The notes below the pieces were generated by a model. The model ran no database searches. It was not told where the DNA came from and worked only from the letters and a program-made list of their open reading frames with translations. A DNA stretch of 64,000 bases, from the NCBI RefSeq assembly GCF_000023825.1, contig NC_013061.1, positions 1,240,001 to 1,304,000 of the forward strand. The letters are read 5' to 3'. The translations under genes were made by a program, and so were the position numbers. Shown here one piece after another: positions 8,402 to 16,621 of this stretch. This stretch comes from Pedobacter heparinus DSM 2366 (lineage in GTDB: Bacteria; Bacteroidota; Bacteroidia; Sphingobacteriales; Sphingobacteriaceae). Position 1 is the first letter of the stretch. Each line of letters starts with the position of its first letter.

Positions 8402-9280
8402 ATGAGAAGATATCTGTTAATGGGGATGCTGACAACTATAGTTTACAGCTCATTTGCACAAACGAATACTTTTCCTACGAGCGGAAATGTTGGGATAGGG
8501 ACGTTAACTCCTACTGGTAACCTTGAAGTGATTGGATCCACTAATTATAATTGGGTCACTACAATAGTAAATAACGGAGTCACAAATGCACATGGGTTAT
8601 ACGTAAACATTAATTCATCCAGTAATGGTGTCCCTTTTCGGGTAGATAAGGGCAGTAGTCCTTTATTTGAGGTTACTAATAGTGGTATGGTAAATATTAG
8701 CGGAGTGACTAGTTTGAGGAGTAGTGTGCCAACAGATGGCTATTTAACTATAAATCCAGGAGGGCCTACAACACAGGGATACATCAATTGGTGGAAACCG
8801 GGAAATACTAGAGTGGCATACATGGGGTATAATGATGGATCAAGTTATAATAATTTGGGTTTAACCTTGGAAGGTGCAAATTTTATTGTAAATGGTGGCA
8901 ATGTCGGCATTGGTACTACAGATCCAAACGGGTATAAACTAGCCGTTAACGGAAAAATTAGAACCCAGGAAATCAAAGTAGAAAATGCCAACTGGCCAGA
9001 CTATGTATTCATGAAAGATTATGAACTTCCAACCCTCCAACAAACCGAGCAACACATTAAAGAAAAAGGCCATTTGCCCGGCATTCCTTCAGCCGAAGAA
9101 GTAAAAGCCAATGGTATTGATTTGGGAGAAATGAACGCGAAGCTGTTGCAGAAAATAGAGGAGCTGACTTTATACTTACTCGAACAGAATAAACGGCTAA
9201 ATGACCAACAAAAAATGTTAGTCAACCAGCAATTGGAAATTCAAGGGCTTAAAAAACAAAACAATGAAAATCATAAATAA
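8402..9280 (+). CDS. Array protein 8: first gene of the second sub-array
   Basis: 292 residues. ATG at 8402 is chosen because it opens with the signal peptide MRRYLLMGMLTTIVYSSFAQ. This resembles those of array proteins 1 (MRKYFF…) and 12 (MKKYLFTTMLSTLVYASFGQ), which also follow larger gaps. The mature protein starts TNTFPTSGNVGIGTLTP, then a unique region, then NVGIGTTDPNGYKLAVNG. The constant block has FMKDYELP and TEQH variants. The coiled coil tail of about 35 residues is rich in Gln and Asn. The gene overlaps the next by 17 bases. Confidence 0.85.
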   Translation: MRRYLLMGMLTTIVYSSFAQTNTFPTSGNVGIGTLTPTGNLEVIGSTNYNWVTTIVNNGVTNAHGLYVNINSSSNGVPFRVDKGSSPLFEVTNSGMVNISGVTSLRSSVPTDGYLTINPGGPTTQGYINWWKPGNTRVAYMGYNDGSSYNNLGLTLEGANFIVNGGNVGIGTTDPNGYKLAVNGKIRTQEIKVENANWPDYVFMKDYELPTLQQTEQHIKEKGHLPGIPSAEEVKANGIDLGEMNAKLLQKIEELTLYLLEQNKRLNDQQKMLVNQQLEIQGLKKQNNENHK

Positions 9281-10253
9281 AATAATCTGGTTCATACTTA
9301 TATTCCCTGTGGTTGGAAATGCACAGGTTCTGGGACCTGATCAGGGAAATAATGTCGAAATTTCATCAATCGCAGGCGCTAGTCAGAATTCATTCATGAA
9401 TAAACAGTGGTTGTATCGCAGCCAGAACGGGAATGATTGGACCAGTACAAGGTTACACAACGGGATTAGCATAGACAATTCATTTCTTGTGCCAGGAGTT
9501 AGCTCAAAAACCTGGTGGGAAAGAGATCCGTATAATAACGTTCAATCCTGGGGAAATGCTGCAAATACATATTTAACAATTAATCAGGGTAATATTGGTA
9601 TTGGTACAGCAGATCCAGGAAGCAGAAAGCTAAAACTTGTAACCGCTTCAGCAGAAACCGACGTTGGTATAGAAGTTGAAATTGGTCGCACAACTGGAAC
9701 CAATTATGGCGTTGTTGGCAAAGCAATAGGTTTTGGGGCCAACACCAATATAGGTCTTTTTACTGCTGCAACCGGGGCTACATCTAACCTTGGGTTAAGA
9801 ATATATAATGTTGCCAGTGCAACTGGTAGTTATGCAATTTATAGTGACTCACCAGCACAATCTTATTTTCAGGGAAACGTGGGGATTGGGATTGAAACAC
9901 CTACAGACAAACTTGTAGTAAATGGAAACATTCGTGCACGTGAAATCAAAGTTGAAAATGCCAACTGGCCTGATTATGTATTTACAAGAGACTACCAACT
10001 CCCAACCCTCCAACAAACAGAAAATCACATCAAAGAAAAGGGCCATTTGCCAGGCATCCCGTCCGCTGCAGAAGTAAAGGCCAATGGAATTGATTTAGGG
10101 GAAATGAATGCAAAGCTGTTGCAGAAGATTGAAGAACTCACTTTGCATTTAACTGAAAAAGAGAAACAGTTAAATCATGAAAAAAACATCAATCTAAATC
10201 AAGAGGATAGATTAAAACAGTTAGAGTTGAAAATAGAACAATTAAATAAATAA
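9264..10253 (+). CDS. Array protein 9: secreted tail-fibre-like protein
   Basis: 329 residues, signal peptide MKIINKIIWFILIFPVVGNAQ, starting inside the end of gene 8. The N-terminal region (residues about 22-105) is unique and Trp-rich (KQWLYRSQNGNDW, SKTWWERDPYNN). Repeats are NIGIGTADPGSRKLKLV near residue 112 and NVGIGIETPTDKLVVNG near 205. Between them lies an Ala/Gly/Thr-rich stretch with NYGVVGKAIGFGANTN, the type of beta-strand repeat seen in fibre shafts. The constant block has IRAREIKVENANW and FTRDYQLP. The tail is a coiled coil of about 40 residues. Confidence 0.85.
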   Translation: MKIINKIIWFILIFPVVGNAQVLGPDQGNNVEISSIAGASQNSFMNKQWLYRSQNGNDWTSTRLHNGISIDNSFLVPGVSSKTWWERDPYNNVQSWGNAANTYLTINQGNIGIGTADPGSRKLKLVTASAETDVGIEVEIGRTTGTNYGVVGKAIGFGANTNIGLFTAATGATSNLGLRIYNVASATGSYAIYSDSPAQSYFQGNVGIGIETPTDKLVVNGNIRAREIKVENANWPDYVFTRDYQLPTLQQTENHIKEKGHLPGIPSAAEVKANGIDLGEMNAKLLQKIEELTLHLTEKEKQLNHEKNINLNQEDRLKQLELKIEQLNK

Positions 10254-10271
10254 CAATTGAACATAGGTATT

Positions 10272-11222
10272 ATGAAAAATTTAATTTGGGTTTTAATTAT
10301 GCTAGGCAGTTTAACTGTGAGGGGGCAGAATACACCGGTCTTTAACGGGAAGCAGATGATTGATGTAAGCCGTATTTCTCCATGGGATTTTACGACCCGG
10401 CCTGCAGGCTGGTATCGAATAGCAAAAGTTTTGGGGGGTGCCAGGGCAAATGCCACTTTTGAATTGAGAGAAGGGGCCGACCATTCTACATTAAGGTTCG
10501 AAATTGGAGTAAACTATAATAGTTCTGCGGGTTCATCTTTCACACTTACTAATCATAGCTATTATATGAGACCTACATTCCCTAAAATAAGGCTATTAAA
10601 TGGGGGAACTTATAATGATGCATTTCTGGAAGTTTACGTCGATCCTCACAACAACAATGATCAACATTTTGATGCCTATATAGTTAATCCCCTTGCTGAG
10701 GGAGATTGGCAACTTGTAGAATGGACAATTGGCGATATTCCTTCAGGTTATGTAGTTACAGAGTACAATACGGATAAGCTATTTAGTGTGGGAAATAATC
10801 CTAATGGCAATATTCTATCAGTTGGAAGAGATGGAAATGTTGGTATAGGAACTATTTCTGCAGCAGAGAAATTGGCCGTAAAGGGAAATATCAGAGCAAA
10901 AGAAGTTAAAGTAGAAAATGCCAACTGGCCCGACTATGTATTCACGAAATATTACCAACTTCCAACCCTTCAGCAAACCGAAAATCACATTAAAGAAAAA
11001 GGTCATTTGCCTGGCATCCCATCAGCCTCGGAAGTGAAAGCCAATGGAATCGATTTAGGAGACATGAACGCGAAGTTATTGCAGAAAATAGAGGAGCTGA
11101 CATTGCATTTAATAGAAAAAGACTCAGAACTGAAACTTCAAAAGGGTATGCTCAACAAACAACAGTTGGAGTTGAATAAACAACAAGAGCAAATTAATTC
11201 GATTATGAACAAGCTAAAGTAA
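10272..11222 (+). CDS. Array protein 10: secreted tail-fibre-like protein
   Basis: 316 residues. ATG at 10272 is used instead of the TTG at 10257; it begins the signal peptide MKNLIWVLIMLGSLTVRGQ. The long unique N-terminal part (WDFTTRPAGWYRIAKVLGGA… FEIGVNYNSSAGSSF… FPKIRLLNGG… YVDPHNNNDQHFDAYIVNP) looks like a compact beta-sandwich interaction domain. It is followed by a single NVGIGTISAAEKLAVKG and the constant block, which shows FTKYYQLP and GDMNAKLL. The tail is a Gln/Lys-rich coiled coil with repeated NKQQ. Confidence 0.85.
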   Translation: MKNLIWVLIMLGSLTVRGQNTPVFNGKQMIDVSRISPWDFTTRPAGWYRIAKVLGGARANATFELREGADHSTLRFEIGVNYNSSAGSSFTLTNHSYYMRPTFPKIRLLNGGTYNDAFLEVYVDPHNNNDQHFDAYIVNPLAEGDWQLVEWTIGDIPSGYVVTEYNTDKLFSVGNNPNGNILSVGRDGNVGIGTISAAEKLAVKGNIRAKEVKVENANWPDYVFTKYYQLPTLQQTENHIKEKGHLPGIPSASEVKANGIDLGDMNAKLLQKIEELTLHLIEKDSELKLQKGMLNKQQLELNKQQEQINSIMNKLK

Positions 11223-11228
11223 TACTAT

Positions 11229-12428
11229 ATGAAAATTTCAGTGTTAGGTGTGCTAACCTTATTTTTTATTTCTTCCGTATATGCTCAGGATATGAGTTAC
11301 AATACAATAACTACAACATCTATAGATGCGAATAACCCAAATTCGATTAGGATAATTGGACAAAATAATCCTGTAGGCCCAGTGAGTGCGAGAAATATAT
11401 CCTTTGATTTTGAATCTGCAGGTAAAGCGCAGATTCAAGCTTACCGAAATAGTTCTATGGGCACTACCTTACAATTTTTAACAAATGATGATGGAGATCC
11501 ATTTATGGGAGCGCCAACTGTAAGAATGCAGATCAGCAGGAACGGTAATGTTGGCATTGGTTTAACCAATCCAACTGCGAGATTGTCTGTTGTTCACGGA
11601 GAAGGTTATGGCAAAGTCGCAAATTTTAGCAGTGCACTTGGTGATGAACATGTGGGAATTGGAACTGAAAGTAATGGATTTTCGTGGATTGGTACTACTT
11701 CTAATCATAATTTTCAGATTTATGCAAATAACGAAGCAAAGTTATCTGTGCTTGCTAATGGATCCGTAGGGATTGGAACGATTGCTCCAGCACATAAATT
11801 AACCGTATTAATGGATGCATGGACAAATGGAGAGGGGGTAGCTGTACAGGCCGTTACTAGTACAGGTACTGGCTCACAACCTGGTTATGCGCTTTTAAAT
11901 TCATCTGGTAATAAAAGGATGTATAGCTATTTAGATGTATTTACAGATACTTATAATATTGGAAATGCTTCTGGTACTAGTTTAATGACACTGAATCAGA
12001 ATGGCAATGTAGGAATTGGAACGGTAACTCCCGGAGAAAAACTCTCTGTCAATGGCAATATCCGAGCTAAAGAGATCAAAGTTGAAAATGCCAACTGGCC
12101 GGATTATGTATTCACGAAAGAATACCAGCTCCCAACCCTTCAGGCAACAGAAAACCACATCAAAGAAAAAGGCCATTTACCAGGCATCCCGTCAGCTGTG
12201 GAAGTAAAAGCCAATGGGATTGATTTAGGGGAAATGAATGCGAAGCTATTACAGAAGATTGAAGAACTGACTTTGTATATGATTGAACAGAACAAAAGAA
12301 TTCAAACTCAGAATGAAAAATTAGCTCTTCAGGAAATGCTGAGCATTGCCAGTAAAAAAGATTCTGAACTGCAACAAAAGCAAATTGATCAGCTTAAACA
12401 ACAGTTGCGGGAAATTAACCTCAAATGA
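11229..12428 (+). CDS. Array protein 11: longest array member, four GIGT repeats
   Basis: 399 residues, signal peptide MKISVLGVLTLFFISSVYAQ. It has the most repeats: NVGIGLTNPTARLSV, HVGIGTESNGFSWIG, SVGIGTIAPAHKLTV and NVGIGTVTPGEKLSVNG, spaced roughly every 40-80 residues, so its shaft should be longest. The constant block has FTKEYQLP, LQATENH and SAVEV variants. The C-terminal coiled coil is about 65 residues, also the longest of the set. A 76-base gap follows, where a new sub-array may start. Confidence 0.85.
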   Translation: MKISVLGVLTLFFISSVYAQDMSYNTITTTSIDANNPNSIRIIGQNNPVGPVSARNISFDFESAGKAQIQAYRNSSMGTTLQFLTNDDGDPFMGAPTVRMQISRNGNVGIGLTNPTARLSVVHGEGYGKVANFSSALGDEHVGIGTESNGFSWIGTTSNHNFQIYANNEAKLSVLANGSVGIGTIAPAHKLTVLMDAWTNGEGVAVQAVTSTGTGSQPGYALLNSSGNKRMYSYLDVFTDTYNIGNASGTSLMTLNQNGNVGIGTVTPGEKLSVNGNIRAKEIKVENANWPDYVFTKEYQLPTLQATENHIKEKGHLPGIPSAVEVKANGIDLGEMNAKLLQKIEELTLYMIEQNKRIQTQNEKLALQEMLSIASKKDSELQQKQIDQLKQQLREINLK

Positions 12429-12504
12429 TATGATGAAACAAGAGGAGAACGTCTGAATAGTAACAATGATAAATAAGAACACTAAACAATAAGAATTAGG
12501 TAAT

Positions 12505-13536
12505 ATGAAAAAGTATTTATTTACCACAATGCTATCTACCCTAGTATATGCTTCATTTGGGCAGGTTACCAATGCTTTCCCAGTGGACGGAAATGTCGGG
12601 GTTGGAACAGCCGTTCCTCAGTTTAAATTTCATCTTGTAGCTGGTCATGCGAATACAAGTATGAATTTACATTATCCCGATCCAAATCCGGCAAGGGTAG
12701 CAGATCTTACCTTATGGGCAAGTGAACCCGGCTGGACATATACAGGAGCTGGAATAGGAAATAATGTATACAATCACATTTCCGGGCCAGGAGTGATTAG
12801 AATTAGTGAAGCTAAAGGGGGGTCATATATGAGATTATTAGATCAGGAGCTTCGGTTGAACATTGTCAAACTAGATGGGACAGATATTTCTGCGTTGGCG
12901 GTTAATCCATTAGGAAATATAGGGATAGGAACAACAAACCCTCTAGCCAATCTGCATGTAATAGGTGCTATTAGATGGGGTGGTGAAAACACCAATTATC
13001 TCCATACCGGACAGGATGTAAGTGGGGCATATTTCGAACAGGTAGGAACTGATGCAGATAAAAGTAGGATTAGGTTTCAAACATCAAAAAATGGTTCTGG
13101 ATCAAATTATGCACAACTTTTAATAGATCCGGAAAATGGTTTTAGTTTCCTGAACCTGGGAGCAGCCAGTTCCAATGTAGGCATAGGCACAAAGGATACT
13201 AAAGGATACAAACTTGCAGTTGCAGGAAATATGATTGCAGAATCGGTTAAGGTTCAACTTCAGGGCTCATGGCCGGATTATGTTTTTACAAAAGATTACC
13301 CACTTCCAACCCTCCAACAAACAGAGCAACACATCAAAGAAAAAGGGCATTTGCCCGGCATTCCTTCTGCCGAAGAAGTGAAAGCTAATGGTATTGATTT
13401 AGGCGAAATGAATGCGAAGCTACTGCAGAAGATTGAAGAACTGACTTTGCATTTGATAGCACAAAATAAGATGATTAAGGCTCAGCAGAAGGAAATGGAC
13501 ATTTTAAAAACAAGTTTAGCAACTAAGTTAAAGTAA
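12505..13536 (+). CDS. Array protein 12: divergent linker before WPDYVF
   Basis: 343 residues, signal peptide MKKYLFTTMLSTLVYASFGQ, very like that of array protein 8. Repeats: NVGVGTAVPQFKFHLVAG, NIGIGTTNPLANLHVIG and NVGIGTKDTKGYKLAVAG. The segment entering the constant block is unusual: GNMIAESVKVQLQGSWPDYVF replaces the common KVEN(T/A)NWPDYVF, with KDYPLP after it. The rest of the block is canonical. The coiled coil tail has about 30 residues. The signal peptide and position after a larger gap suggest it heads a third sub-array, but no leader hairpin is present. Confidence 0.85.
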   Translation: MKKYLFTTMLSTLVYASFGQVTNAFPVDGNVGVGTAVPQFKFHLVAGHANTSMNLHYPDPNPARVADLTLWASEPGWTYTGAGIGNNVYNHISGPGVIRISEAKGGSYMRLLDQELRLNIVKLDGTDISALAVNPLGNIGIGTTNPLANLHVIGAIRWGGENTNYLHTGQDVSGAYFEQVGTDADKSRIRFQTSKNGSGSNYAQLLIDPENGFSFLNLGAASSNVGIGTKDTKGYKLAVAGNMIAESVKVQLQGSWPDYVFTKDYPLPTLQQTEQHIKEKGHLPGIPSAEEVKANGIDLGEMNAKLLQKIEELTLHLIAQNKMIKAQQKEMDILKTSLATKLK

Positions 13537-13538
13537 TT

Positions 13539-14402
13539 ATGAAAAGATCATTTTTATCATTCGCACTATTTACAATTTGGATTTTTTCTGCCCAAGCCCA
13601 GATACCAACGGCAATAGTTACTGGTCCGGGTACAACCTATGTGTATGTAGGAAGTTTATTAAAAAGCACCGATGACACTGGGAATTCTCAAAAAATAGCT
13701 ATTAAAATAATTGGGGGTTCCTGGTTTTCAGATTCTAACGGAGAGACCAATTTCTATATATCAAACAGAGAAGGTCTTGACATTAAACAAGTAAGTATAG
13801 GAAGCTCTTTCGGTGATAGATTAAGCTTGAAAGCTTATCAAAATAGCACAAGCATTGACTTTTACCTTGAGCCCCGCGCAGATAGTTATACCTCCTTTGC
13901 GGTAACTTCTTTTACTTATGGGAGTGCTGTAAGTTCACAGTTTATAACAATTACAAGTCAGACAACGGCGCCAACTGCGACAGATATTACTTCTTCTTTG
14001 GTTATATCTCCAATCACAATGACTAACGGAGCAGGCGATATGGGGATTGGAACAAACGATCCCAAAGGCTACAAACTAGCCGTTAACGGCAAAATCAGAA
14101 CGCAGGAAATCAAAGTAGAAAATACTAACTGGCCGGATTATGTTTTCACCAAAGATTACCAACTCCCAACTCTCCGACAAACAGAGCAACATATCAAAGA
14201 AAAAGGCCATTTGCCCGGCATCCCGTCAGCTGCTGAAGTGAAAGCTAATGGTATTGATTTAGGGGAAATGAATGCGAAGCTATTACAGAAGATTGAAGAA
14301 CTGACTTTGCATTTGATTGAACAGAATAAGGGCCAAAAAGAACTTCAGGAAGAAGTTCAAAGCTTAAAAAATGAAGTATCCAATTTAAAGTCTAAACGAT
14401 GA
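13539..14402 (+). CDS. Array protein 13: secreted, non-canonical N-terminal domain
   Basis: 287 residues, signal peptide MKRSFLSFALFTIWIFSAQAQ, two bases after the preceding stop. The N-terminal region (about 150 residues) lacks GIGT repeats and is rich in Ser, Thr and aromatic residues (FYISNREGLDIKQVSIG, SLKAYQNSTSIDFYLEP), suggesting a beta-sandwich head like that in array protein 5. A single DMGIGTNDPKGYKLAVNG leads into the constant block, which has LRQTEQH. Its stop overlaps the next start (ATGA). Confidence 0.85.
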   Translation: MKRSFLSFALFTIWIFSAQAQIPTAIVTGPGTTYVYVGSLLKSTDDTGNSQKIAIKIIGGSWFSDSNGETNFYISNREGLDIKQVSIGSSFGDRLSLKAYQNSTSIDFYLEPRADSYTSFAVTSFTYGSAVSSQFITITSQTTAPTATDITSSLVISPITMTNGAGDMGIGTNDPKGYKLAVNGKIRTQEIKVENTNWPDYVFTKDYQLPTLRQTEQHIKEKGHLPGIPSAAEVKANGIDLGEMNAKLLQKIEELTLHLIEQNKGQKELQEEVQSLKNEVSNLKSKR

Positions 14403-15367
14403 AAAGAACATTTACCATACTGACACTATTTCTACTGTCCAGCTTAAATAGCGAAGCTCAGGAAACACTCCAAACAGTAACAGATAGAGGAAATACGACA
14501 AGCAATAGAATATCTTTAAACCCTGTTTATCAATTCGGAAGCAGGATAACTGCATACGGAGCTGGAAGTGGTTATTTTGATATCTATAATAATTCCAATA
14601 GTTCAATTTCTTTGGCACTTAAAAGATCTGATGGAGCTTCTGTATTTGAAGTTGATGGACATTCAATGAGCTCACATTTTGGGGGAAACGTTGGGATTGG
14701 AATAGCCGATCCGACTGCAAGGCTAGATATTTCTGGTGGTATTGCAATTCAGTCTTCACTTACCAATATATCCACTCGTCCACCAGTTAGTTCGAGTAAA
14801 ATATCAGGGGAAATCAGAGCATATAGTCTTACTCATTTTATGGCAGATGATGGGTTTCTAAGGTTGAGCGCTGGTGCCGGAACTACACACAGTGTTCAAT
14901 CATATATTGATCTTACTGGATATTCGACTGTGCCTGATATGAATATGAATATAGTTTTAGGAGCAGGCGGGGCTGAGAGAATGAGAATACTCGGTTCTGG
15001 AGATGTCGGAATTGGAACAAACGATCCCAAAGGCTACAAACTTGCCGTTAACGGCAAAATCCGCGCACAGGAAATCAAAGTAGAAAACACCAATTGGCCA
15101 GACTATGTTTTCACAAAAGATTACCAGCTTCCAACCCTCCAGCAAACCGAAAATCATATCAAAGAAAAGGGGCACTTGCCTGGAATTCCTTCTGCTGCTG
15201 AAGTAAAGGCCAATGGAATTGATTTAGGGGAAATGAATGCGAAGCTGTTGCAGAAGATTGAAGAACTGACTTTGCATTTGATTGAACAACAGAAACAAAT
15301 TAAGGATCTAAATGAAAGGGTGGGAGATAAGGCGACTATTTCTAAAAAGGATCTAGTACGTAAGTAA
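14399..15367 (+). CDS. Array protein 14: secreted tail-fibre-like protein
   Basis: 322 residues, signal peptide MKRTFTILTLFLLSSLNSEAQ. The mature start TLQTVTDRGNTTSN matches that of array protein 2, so the two share an N-terminal module. A NVGIGIADPTARLDISG repeat lies near residue 100 and DVGIGTNDPKGYKLAVNG near 202. The last junction is almost identical at DNA level to that of array protein 13, evidence of recent copying or conversion between neighbours. The constant block is canonical. The tail is about 30 residues and ends KKDLVRK. Confidence 0.85.
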   Translation: MKRTFTILTLFLLSSLNSEAQETLQTVTDRGNTTSNRISLNPVYQFGSRITAYGAGSGYFDIYNNSNSSISLALKRSDGASVFEVDGHSMSSHFGGNVGIGIADPTARLDISGGIAIQSSLTNISTRPPVSSSKISGEIRAYSLTHFMADDGFLRLSAGAGTTHSVQSYIDLTGYSTVPDMNMNIVLGAGGAERMRILGSGDVGIGTNDPKGYKLAVNGKIRAQEIKVENTNWPDYVFTKDYQLPTLQQTENHIKEKGHLPGIPSAAEVKANGIDLGEMNAKLLQKIEELTLHLIEQQKQIKDLNERVGDKATISKKDLVRK

Positions 15368-15388
15368 TAGTTATGAATACAATTTTAT

Positions 15389-16147
15389 ATGAAAATGAAA
15401 AATACGCTTTTATCAATGATTTTTGCTCTTGGGGTCAGTCAGGTAGCTTTATCCCAAACTAATGTATTGCCAGCAATTGGTAATGTTGGAATTGGTACAT
15501 TAACTCCTCAATATAGCCTCGATGTAAATGGTAAAATCTTTGTAAGGGGAATTGGAACCTATCATTATCCAGATAACGCAGACCTACAAATTGGTTATGG
15601 TTTGGCTAGTTCTGGGACAAATGGGACAGTGTCGAGACTATCAATGCAACCATTTGGACATACTGGAGGACCTTGGAAGTTCAATGCGAGAGATGACGCG
15701 GCTAGCGCTTATTTAGATCTCAATTATGGAGTTCAAAATGCCATAACAATTCATCATGCAGGTAATGTGGGGATTGGCGTTTTAATCCCAGATTCTAAAC
15801 TCTCTGTCAATGGAAACATTCGTGCACGTGAAATCAAAGTTGAAAATGCGAACTGGCCGGATTATGTTTTCACCAAAGATTACCAACTCCCAACCCTCCA
15901 GCAAACCGAAAATCATATCAAAGAAAAGGGACACTTGCCTGGAATTCCTTCTGCTGCGGAAGTAAAAGCCAATGGAATCGATTTAGGGGAAATGAATGCG
16001 AAGCTATTGCAGAAGATTGAAGAACTGACACTACATTTGATTGAAAAGGAAAAAGAGATCACTAATCTAAAACAGAGAGACCAGCAGCAAGAGGATAAAA
16101 TCAATTTTATATTGAGCAAGTTGAACCATTCCAATTCACAAAAGTAA
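15389..16147 (+). CDS. Array protein 15: last gene of the array
   Basis: 252 residues, signal peptide MKMKNTLLSMIFALGVSQVA (a second ATG at 15395 is also possible). Repeats NVGIGTLTPQYSLDVNG and NVGIGVLIPDSKLSVNG frame a short unique region of about 90 residues. The constant block, including the IRAREIKVENANW variant also found in array protein 9, is canonical. The coiled coil tail (KEITNLKQRDQQQEDK…) is Gln-rich. No obvious terminator hairpin follows; the downstream 470 bases hold remnants only. Confidence 0.85.
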   Translation: MKMKNTLLSMIFALGVSQVALSQTNVLPAIGNVGIGTLTPQYSLDVNGKIFVRGIGTYHYPDNADLQIGYGLASSGTNGTVSRLSMQPFGHTGGPWKFNARDDAASAYLDLNYGVQNAITIHHAGNVGIGVLIPDSKLSVNGNIRAREIKVENANWPDYVFTKDYQLPTLQQTENHIKEKGHLPGIPSAAEVKANGIDLGEMNAKLLQKIEELTLHLIEKEKEITNLKQRDQQQEDKINFILSKLNHSNSQK

Positions 16148-16317
16148 TAGCTACTTTGGCTGCGTGTTCGTCAGAAAAATCGAATTGCCAGATCAGATTA
16201 TCAGGGCTCTTATCAACATCGTTAAGGCTAAAGATTATTGGGCTGAAAGAGCCTTTAGAGCAGATTTGGTTGAGGTTTGCTGGAGTTTGGGTACCATTTA
16301 GCCCAACAAACCCTAAC
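16104..16317 (-). pseudogene. Orphan minus-strand open frame, probable gene remnant
   Basis: The minus strand is open for about 70 codons and reads GFVGLNGTQTPANLNQICSK, then SFSPIIFSLNDVDKSPDNLI, then WQFDFSDEHAAKVA, before running into the reverse of the last array gene. The composition is protein-like, but there is no start codon context and an in-frame stop lies just upstream. It is probably the fragment of a gene displaced at the right border of the array. I do not recognise the family. Confidence 0.3.
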
Positions 16318-16396
16318 TAAACCCTCAGGCAACCCCCATTGAGCTGAAGCAGATCTGTGCCTCCTTCCGATGGATGATCTTTAATGCTTAGGGGTA

Positions 16397-16600
16397 AAAT
16401 TTAAAAACGCTGGAAATTTATTTTCTTTTAAAAACCCGCTTTGAAGCCTGCTAAATCCGGTTTTTTCAGGTAGGTGGCCGAATGTCATTATATATCCTTT
16501 GGTTTTTTTGGTTAAAAATGTATAGACTTACATAAAATACTCGGTAAATTTAACAGGGAATAAATACAAAGGGAAATGGGTGCTTACAGCACATACAATG
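16397..16600 (+). pseudogene. Copied control region and first codons of an ECF sigma factor gene
   Basis: Bases 16397-16432 match 18499-18535 (upstream of the ECF sigma gene) with one substitution and one indel. At 16576 an ATG follows GGGAA and encodes MGAYSTYN, matching MSAYSTYT, the start of the sigma factor at 18702. After seven codons the match ends. This looks like the promoter, leader and first codons of a second sigma-factor gene whose body has been replaced by the ATPase gene that follows. The rest of 16148-16621 shows no other feature. Confidence 0.5.
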
Positions 16601-16621
16601 TAACTAATTCAGCACTTAAAT

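Larger units (their letters stand above)
1903..16147 (+). repeat. Tandem array of 15 paralogous constant-C/variable-N secreted protein genes
   Basis: Fifteen consecutive plus-strand genes each encode a signal peptide, a gene-specific N-terminal region with zero to four GNVGIGTxxP-type repeats, and a C-terminal block of about 85-90 residues that is nearly identical in all: (K/Y)KLAVNG(N/K)IRA(K/Q)E(I/V)KVE, WPDYVF, LPTLQQTE, GHLPGIPSA, EVKANGIDLG and MNAKLLQKIEELTL. The block is followed by a short variable coiled coil. Similarity is also high at the DNA level, so the array is a set of direct repeats of about 270 bases separated by unique DNA. Intergenic gaps range from overlap to 30 bases except at 8190-8401 and 12429-12504. 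Confidence 0.95.

Noticed and set aside
2102..15175. Repeated minus-strand open frames inside the array (for example 5214-5465, 10818-11006, 14957-15175)
   Set aside because: They are reverse-frame shadows of the constant C-terminal block and recur only because that block recurs; no independent start or family.
1903..16147. Prophage tail-fibre region
   Set aside because: No capsid, terminase, tail or lysis genes are present, and every array protein has a Sec signal peptide.
1903..16147. CRISPR array or short tandem repeat array
   Set aside because: Repeats are protein-coding blocks of about 270 bases with unequal spacing, not 28-48-base repeats with uniform spacers.
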